Below the pieces are notes generated by a model. It saw only the letters and a program-made list of their open reading frames with translations. It was not told the DNA's origin and did not search any database. The position numbers were made by a program, and so were the translations under genes. Positions 30,592-33,763 of a DNA stretch of 33,763 nucleotides are shown here, in pieces; the stretch's first letter is position 1, and every line of letters begins with the position of its first letter. Source of the stretch: an uncultured Prevotella sp. (GTDB lineage: Bacteria > Bacteroidota > Bacteroidia > Bacteroidales > Bacteroidaceae); assembly GCA_947304695.1 (NCBI GenBank), contig CAMZBS010000013.1, positions 1-33,763 on the forward strand, in the 5' to 3' direction.

Positions 30592-31455
30592 TCATTTCTC
30601 GTTTAATGCGAAGCACTCAAGGGCATCCCGACACTGCTCCATCAGCCATTTGGGCGTGCTGGTGGCTCCACAGATGCCCACGGTAGTAATGCTCTCAAGC
30701 CACTCTTCACGGATTTCCTCAGGGCCTTCTATCTGACGGCTGTTGGGGTTCACGCGCAGACACTCATTGAAGAGCACTTTACCATTAGAGCTCTTGCGGC
30801 CACACACAAAGAGGATGAGGTCGTGACGGACAGCAAACTTCGAGATGCTGGGCATGCGGTTGGCCACAGAGCGGCAAATGGTGTCGAAGCTGCGGAAAGT
30901 AACGCCAGGGGCAATGTGACTCTGGATATAGTCGGTAATGCGGTGAAACTCGTCAAGGCTCTTCGTGGTCTGCGAATAAAGATACATGTCGCGAGTGAAG
31001 TCAAGCCGCGTGGCTTCCTCAAAGTTTTCCACCACGATGGCGTTGCCATTGGTCTGTCCCACCAGTCCCAGCACCTCAGCGTGGCCGGGCTTGCCGAAGA
31101 TGACAATCGACACATCACCGGAACGCTTGATGCGCTTCTGCAACTGAAGCACCACGGGACAGGTGGCATCAATAATCTCGATGTGGTTGCGACGGGCCAG
31201 CTCGTAGGTCTGGGGCGGCTCACCGTGAGCTCGCAACAAAACTTTCACATCGTGCAAACGGGCCATCTCGCCGTGGTCGATCGTGATGAGACCCATCTGT
31301 CGCAACCGCTCACACTCCATTCCGTTGTGAACGATGTCGCCCAGGCAGTAGAGCGTCTCGCCCCGCGCCAGTTCTTCCTCAGCCTTTCTGATGGCCGTAG
31401 TCACTCCAAAGCAGAACCCGCTGCCGCTGTCAATTTCTATTTGTAAGTTGCGCAT
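30592..31455 (-). CDS. ispH: 4-hydroxy-3-methylbut-2-enyl diphosphate reductase
   Basis: The final enzyme of the MEP isoprenoid pathway, an iron-sulfur protein producing IPP and DMAPP in the cytosol. The 287 residues include the three cluster cysteines: Cys15 (GSGFCFGV), the Cys in DATCPVV (near 99) and the Cys in GICGATSTPKWLMEQ near the C-terminus. RAHGEPP (near 76) and the GHAEVLG segment (near 124) bind the diphosphate. The start overlaps the meaB 3' end by 26 nt. Its product feeds the prenyl synthase encoded at 24938. Confidence 0.95.
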   Translation of the reverse strand: MRNLQIEIDSGSGFCFGVTTAIRKAEEELARGETLYCLGDIVHNGMECERLRQMGLITIDHGEMARLHDVKVLLRAHGEPPQTYELARRNHIEIIDATCPVVLQLQKRIKRSGDVSIVIFGKPGHAEVLGLVGQTNGNAIVVENFEEATRLDFTRDMYLYSQTTKSLDEFHRITDYIQSHIAPGVTFRSFDTICRSVANRMPSISKFAVRHDLILFVCGRKSSNGKVLFNECLRVNPNSRQIEGPEEIREEWLESITTVGICGATSTPKWLMEQCRDALECFALNEK

Positions 31456-32536
31456 AATAAGTATCTAACAGTTGTTGGGCAGCTATGAAACTGGTCTTAC
31501 GGCCAGCTAGCACCTCCTGTTCAGCATCGGTAAGGTGCTGACGGATGAGCGGGTTGTTGTAGAAGTTCAGGCGCAGGTGCTCATTGATACTCTCATACAT
31601 CCAGTACTTCGACTGCTCATTGCGGCGATAGTCGAAATAGCCATTCTTCTGCACGAAGTCAAAATATTCGTAGATCATGTCCCAGATTTCCTTGATGCCC
31701 GTGCCATAGAAGCCGCTGTAGCAAAGCACCTTGGGCAGCCAGCCGCTCTCAGGCATGGGGAAGAAATGCAGGGCGTTACGGAAATTGGTGGCCGCCATGT
31801 GGCAGCGATCCACGTTGTCGCCGTCGCACTTGTTGATGACGATGCCGTCGCTAATCTCCATGATGCCGCGCTTGATGCCCTGCAGCTCATCGCCCGTTCC
31901 TGCCACCTGAATGAGCAGGAAGAAGTCGACCATCGAGTGACAGGCGGTCTCGCTCTGTCCCACTCCGACGGTCTCAACGAAAATCTTGTCGAACCCGGCT
32001 GCCTCGCAAAGGATGATGGTCTCTCGCGTCTTGCGGGCCACGCCACCCAAAGAGCCTGCCGACGGACTGGGACGGATGAATGAATCGGGATGCTGGGCCA
32101 GTTTCTCCATACGGGTCTTGTCGCCCAGGATGCTGCCCTTGGAACGCTCGGAGGACGGATCGATAGCCAATACAGCCAGACGGCCACCCTTCTCGCGGAG
32201 CACATGCATGCCAAACTCGTCAATCGATGTTGACTTTCCAGCACCCGGCACACCACTGATGCCCACACGGATGCTGTTTCCACTGAAGGGCAGACATTTC
32301 TCTATCACCTCCTGAGCACGCTGCTGATGGTCGGGATTCACACTTTCTATCAGCGTCACAGCCTGCGACAAGATGGTCACGTTGCCCTTACGGATGCCTT
32401 CCACCATTTCGCCAACGGAGAGTTCACGCCGACGGAAGCGGTTGCGGTTCATGTAAGGGTTGACGATACTGGGCTGTTCCACACCGCTGTTCACTTGCAG
32501 ACCTGCATATTCTGAGCTGTTTTCGGGATGTTCCAT
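31430..32536 (-). CDS. meaB: Methylmalonyl-CoA mutase-associated GTPase MeaB
   Basis: A 368-residue G3E-type GTPase that guards B12 loading and protection of methylmalonyl-CoA mutase, which is used in succinate/propionate metabolism in this phylum. Walker A is GVPGAGKS (95-102), a Walker B/switch region is LAIDPSS, GVGQSE follows, and the guanine-recognition motif is NKCD. The N-terminal 40 residues are an extra polar stretch. It overlaps the DUF1573 gene by one base (TAATG) and ispH by 26 nt, so it belongs to the same operon; the mutase genes are not in the window. Confidence 0.93.
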   Translation of the reverse strand: MEHPENSSEYAGLQVNSGVEQPSIVNPYMNRNRFRRRELSVGEMVEGIRKGNVTILSQAVTLIESVNPDHQQRAQEVIEKCLPFSGNSIRVGISGVPGAGKSTSIDEFGMHVLREKGGRLAVLAIDPSSERSKGSILGDKTRMEKLAQHPDSFIRPSPSAGSLGGVARKTRETIILCEAAGFDKIFVETVGVGQSETACHSMVDFFLLIQVAGTGDELQGIKRGIMEISDGIVINKCDGDNVDRCHMAATNFRNALHFFPMPESGWLPKVLCYSGFYGTGIKEIWDMIYEYFDFVQKNGYFDYRRNEQSKYWMYESINEHLRLNFYNNPLIRQHLTDAEQEVLAGRKTSFIAAQQLLDTYYAQLTNRN

Positions 32537-33600
32537 TATTTCACGTTGATGGTTATTACTACTTTCGGATGGTCGGGGTCGTTGGTAATCATGAGCACAC
32601 GGGGCTTGGTGCGGACTCTCAGCAACTTTTCAAAGTCGGCTGTCACCTTCAGCTTGGCCTGATCGCCCGGCTGAATCTCGGATTTGTCAAGCGTAAGTTT
32701 CAAACCACGGGTGAACATCTGGAGCGATGAAATCTTCAGCGGAGTGCGCCCATTGTTGGCAATGACGAGGGTTCCGTTCCTCTGCACCTTACCATCGACC
32801 ATTCCCAAATTAAGTACGCTGTCGGACAGCTCCATCTGGGGAGCGAACTGCCGGAGGTTGCCTTCATAGTTCTTCAAATCGGGCAGGAGCACCACCGACA
32901 CAGGCACTTCGTTGTCGGCCTGCACCTTCTCGCCCAACTGACTGGCCAGATAGACCGACGTCTGCGTGAGACCATAGCTGTGTACCTGCGCTGAGTTCAG
33001 TGTCACCATGATCTTTCCGGTATGTCCCGGAGCCAGTTTCTCAGGTGTCACGACAGCCGAGAGATAAGGCGGAAGATGCTGTATGTTGGGAGTCATGGTC
33101 TGCTCGCTGTTGTTCAGGATGTGGATTTCCTGAAACGGATGGTCGCCTTTGTTCACGTCGTCGAACTCCAACGTCTGCATATCGGCCAGCAGTTCACCCA
33201 TCGCATAAGGATAGGTTCCGCTGTAATCCTTCAGTTCAGACAACACCACACCCTTCATGGTCAGGTAGACAGGTTGTTCCGAAGCATTGGTATAGAGAGC
33301 GGCCTGTTTCACGTAGTGACCCAGCATGCGGGCATCGTAGGTAAGGGCAACGATGGCTTTTTCGCCTGCGCCGAGTTCATTCTTCGACACCTGCACCCTG
33401 GTACATCCGCAGTCGGGGCGCACTTCCTTAATGACAAGACGTTTCTGTCCCTTGTTACGAATTTCAAAATTGGCGGTGACGGGTACTTCATAGCCCGTCT
33501 TCTCACACTGAATGGTCTGCTTGCTGACCACCAACTTCTGGGCCGAAGCCCCTGAGGCTGCCAGCAGCAGACACGCTGCAATCATAATTCTATTGTTCAT
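32536..33600 (-). CDS. DUF1573 exported protein
   Basis: A 354-residue exported protein with signal peptide 1-20 (ASA-Q). It is made of Ig-like repeats of the DUF1573/MSP-like type; the first carries TANFEIRNKGQKRLVIKEVRPDCGCT, the family signature with paired cysteines. Two further repeats follow (around 145-235 and 255-354). The function of the family is unknown; an envelope binding or scaffold role is assumed. It overlaps meaB by one base and starts inside the end of the upstream gene (ATGA). Confidence 0.85.
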   Translation of the reverse strand: MNNRIMIAACLLLAASGASAQKLVVSKQTIQCEKTGYEVPVTANFEIRNKGQKRLVIKEVRPDCGCTRVQVSKNELGAGEKAIVALTYDARMLGHYVKQAALYTNASEQPVYLTMKGVVLSELKDYSGTYPYAMGELLADMQTLEFDDVNKGDHPFQEIHILNNSEQTMTPNIQHLPPYLSAVVTPEKLAPGHTGKIMVTLNSAQVHSYGLTQTSVYLASQLGEKVQADNEVPVSVVLLPDLKNYEGNLRQFAPQMELSDSVLNLGMVDGKVQRNGTLVIANNGRTPLKISSLQMFTRGLKLTLDKSEIQPGDQAKLKVTADFEKLLRVRTKPRVLMITNDPDHPKVVITINVK

Positions 33601-33763
33601 TCTTCAGATTTTACGTTGATGGTTTGCGACCGTGTTGTACCGCGGAACTCGGGAGCGTACGCACACTGCACGGTGCAGGTGCCGGTCTCATAGCATCCGG
33701 CACGGTCGATGTAGTATTCGGTCTCAATGATGCGCTTACCCTTGGGCAGCAGATGGAAGAAGT
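33597..33763 (-). CDS. C-terminal end of an alpha-2-macroglobulin-like protein (partial)
   Basis: Only the last 54 complete codons are in the window. The minus-strand frame reads FFHLLPKGKRIIETEYYIDR, then AGCYETG, TCTVQCAYAPEFRG and a TGA that overlaps the DUF1573 start codon. The LPKG...EYxxDRAG...VQxxYAPEF pattern is that of the C-terminal end of large Bacteroidota alpha-2-macroglobulin family proteins, thought to trap proteases in the periplasm. It would be an upstream member of the same operon. Confidence 0.7.
   Translation of the reverse strand, partial: FFHLLPKGKRIIETEYYIDRAGCYETGTCTVQCAYAPEFRGTTRSQTINVKSEE

Overview
The window is a piece of a Bacteroidota chromosome, most likely Prevotella or a close relative. 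This rests on promoters of the TTTG-N19-20-TAnnTTTG type, A-rich leaders without clear Shine-Dalgarno sequences, a type IX secretion protein (PorQ), secreted proteins with short C-terminal sorting-like tails, a TonB-domain protein, and several families (DUF1573, DUF4922, GH127) common in this phylum. Species was inferred by recognition only; no database was searched.

Layout. 1-7191: secreted carbohydrate-active and unknown proteins: a GH127 beta-L-arabinofuranosidase cut by the window start, a small exported protein, an exported protein with a sorting-like tail, and a GH27-type alpha-galactosidase carrying two inserted NPCBM-like domains. 7339-8232: a lipoprotein M48 metalloprotease. 8269-16483: two divergent operons sharing one intergenic promoter region. 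Leftward run a GT2/DUF4922(HIT-like)/SpoIID fusion protein and an AmpG-like MFS transporter. Rightward run a galacturonokinase-like GHMP kinase, a sugar-phosphate nucleotidylyltransferase and a UDP-glucuronate 4-epimerase, with near-identical hairpins in both intercistronic gaps. The three rightward enzymes could turn a free uronic acid into a UDP-sugar, as in the plant galacturonate salvage route.

16814-23990: an integrative and mobilizable element of about 7.2 kb in the 3' end of a tRNA-Ser(GGA) gene. It has direct-repeat att sites, a MobV-like relaxase, a candidate oriT, a Toprim primase-like protein, a DUF3987 ATPase, an unknown protein, a tyrosine integrase, an HTH/excisionase-like protein and a small unknown protein, all on the minus strand. 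Non-coding parts of interest are a promoter-plus-terminator unit on the opposite strand that should make a RNA of about 76 nt, nested inverted repeats between the primase and DUF3987 genes, and a 23-bp operator-like sequence present twice.

23975-33763: ordinary housekeeping genes: tRNA-Ser, then leftward tatD, polyprenyl synthetase and a TonB-domain protein; rightward porQ and cmk overlapping by 4 nt; and a tight leftward operon of an alpha-2-macroglobulin-like protein (partial), DUF1573, meaB, ispH and an exported S8 protease.
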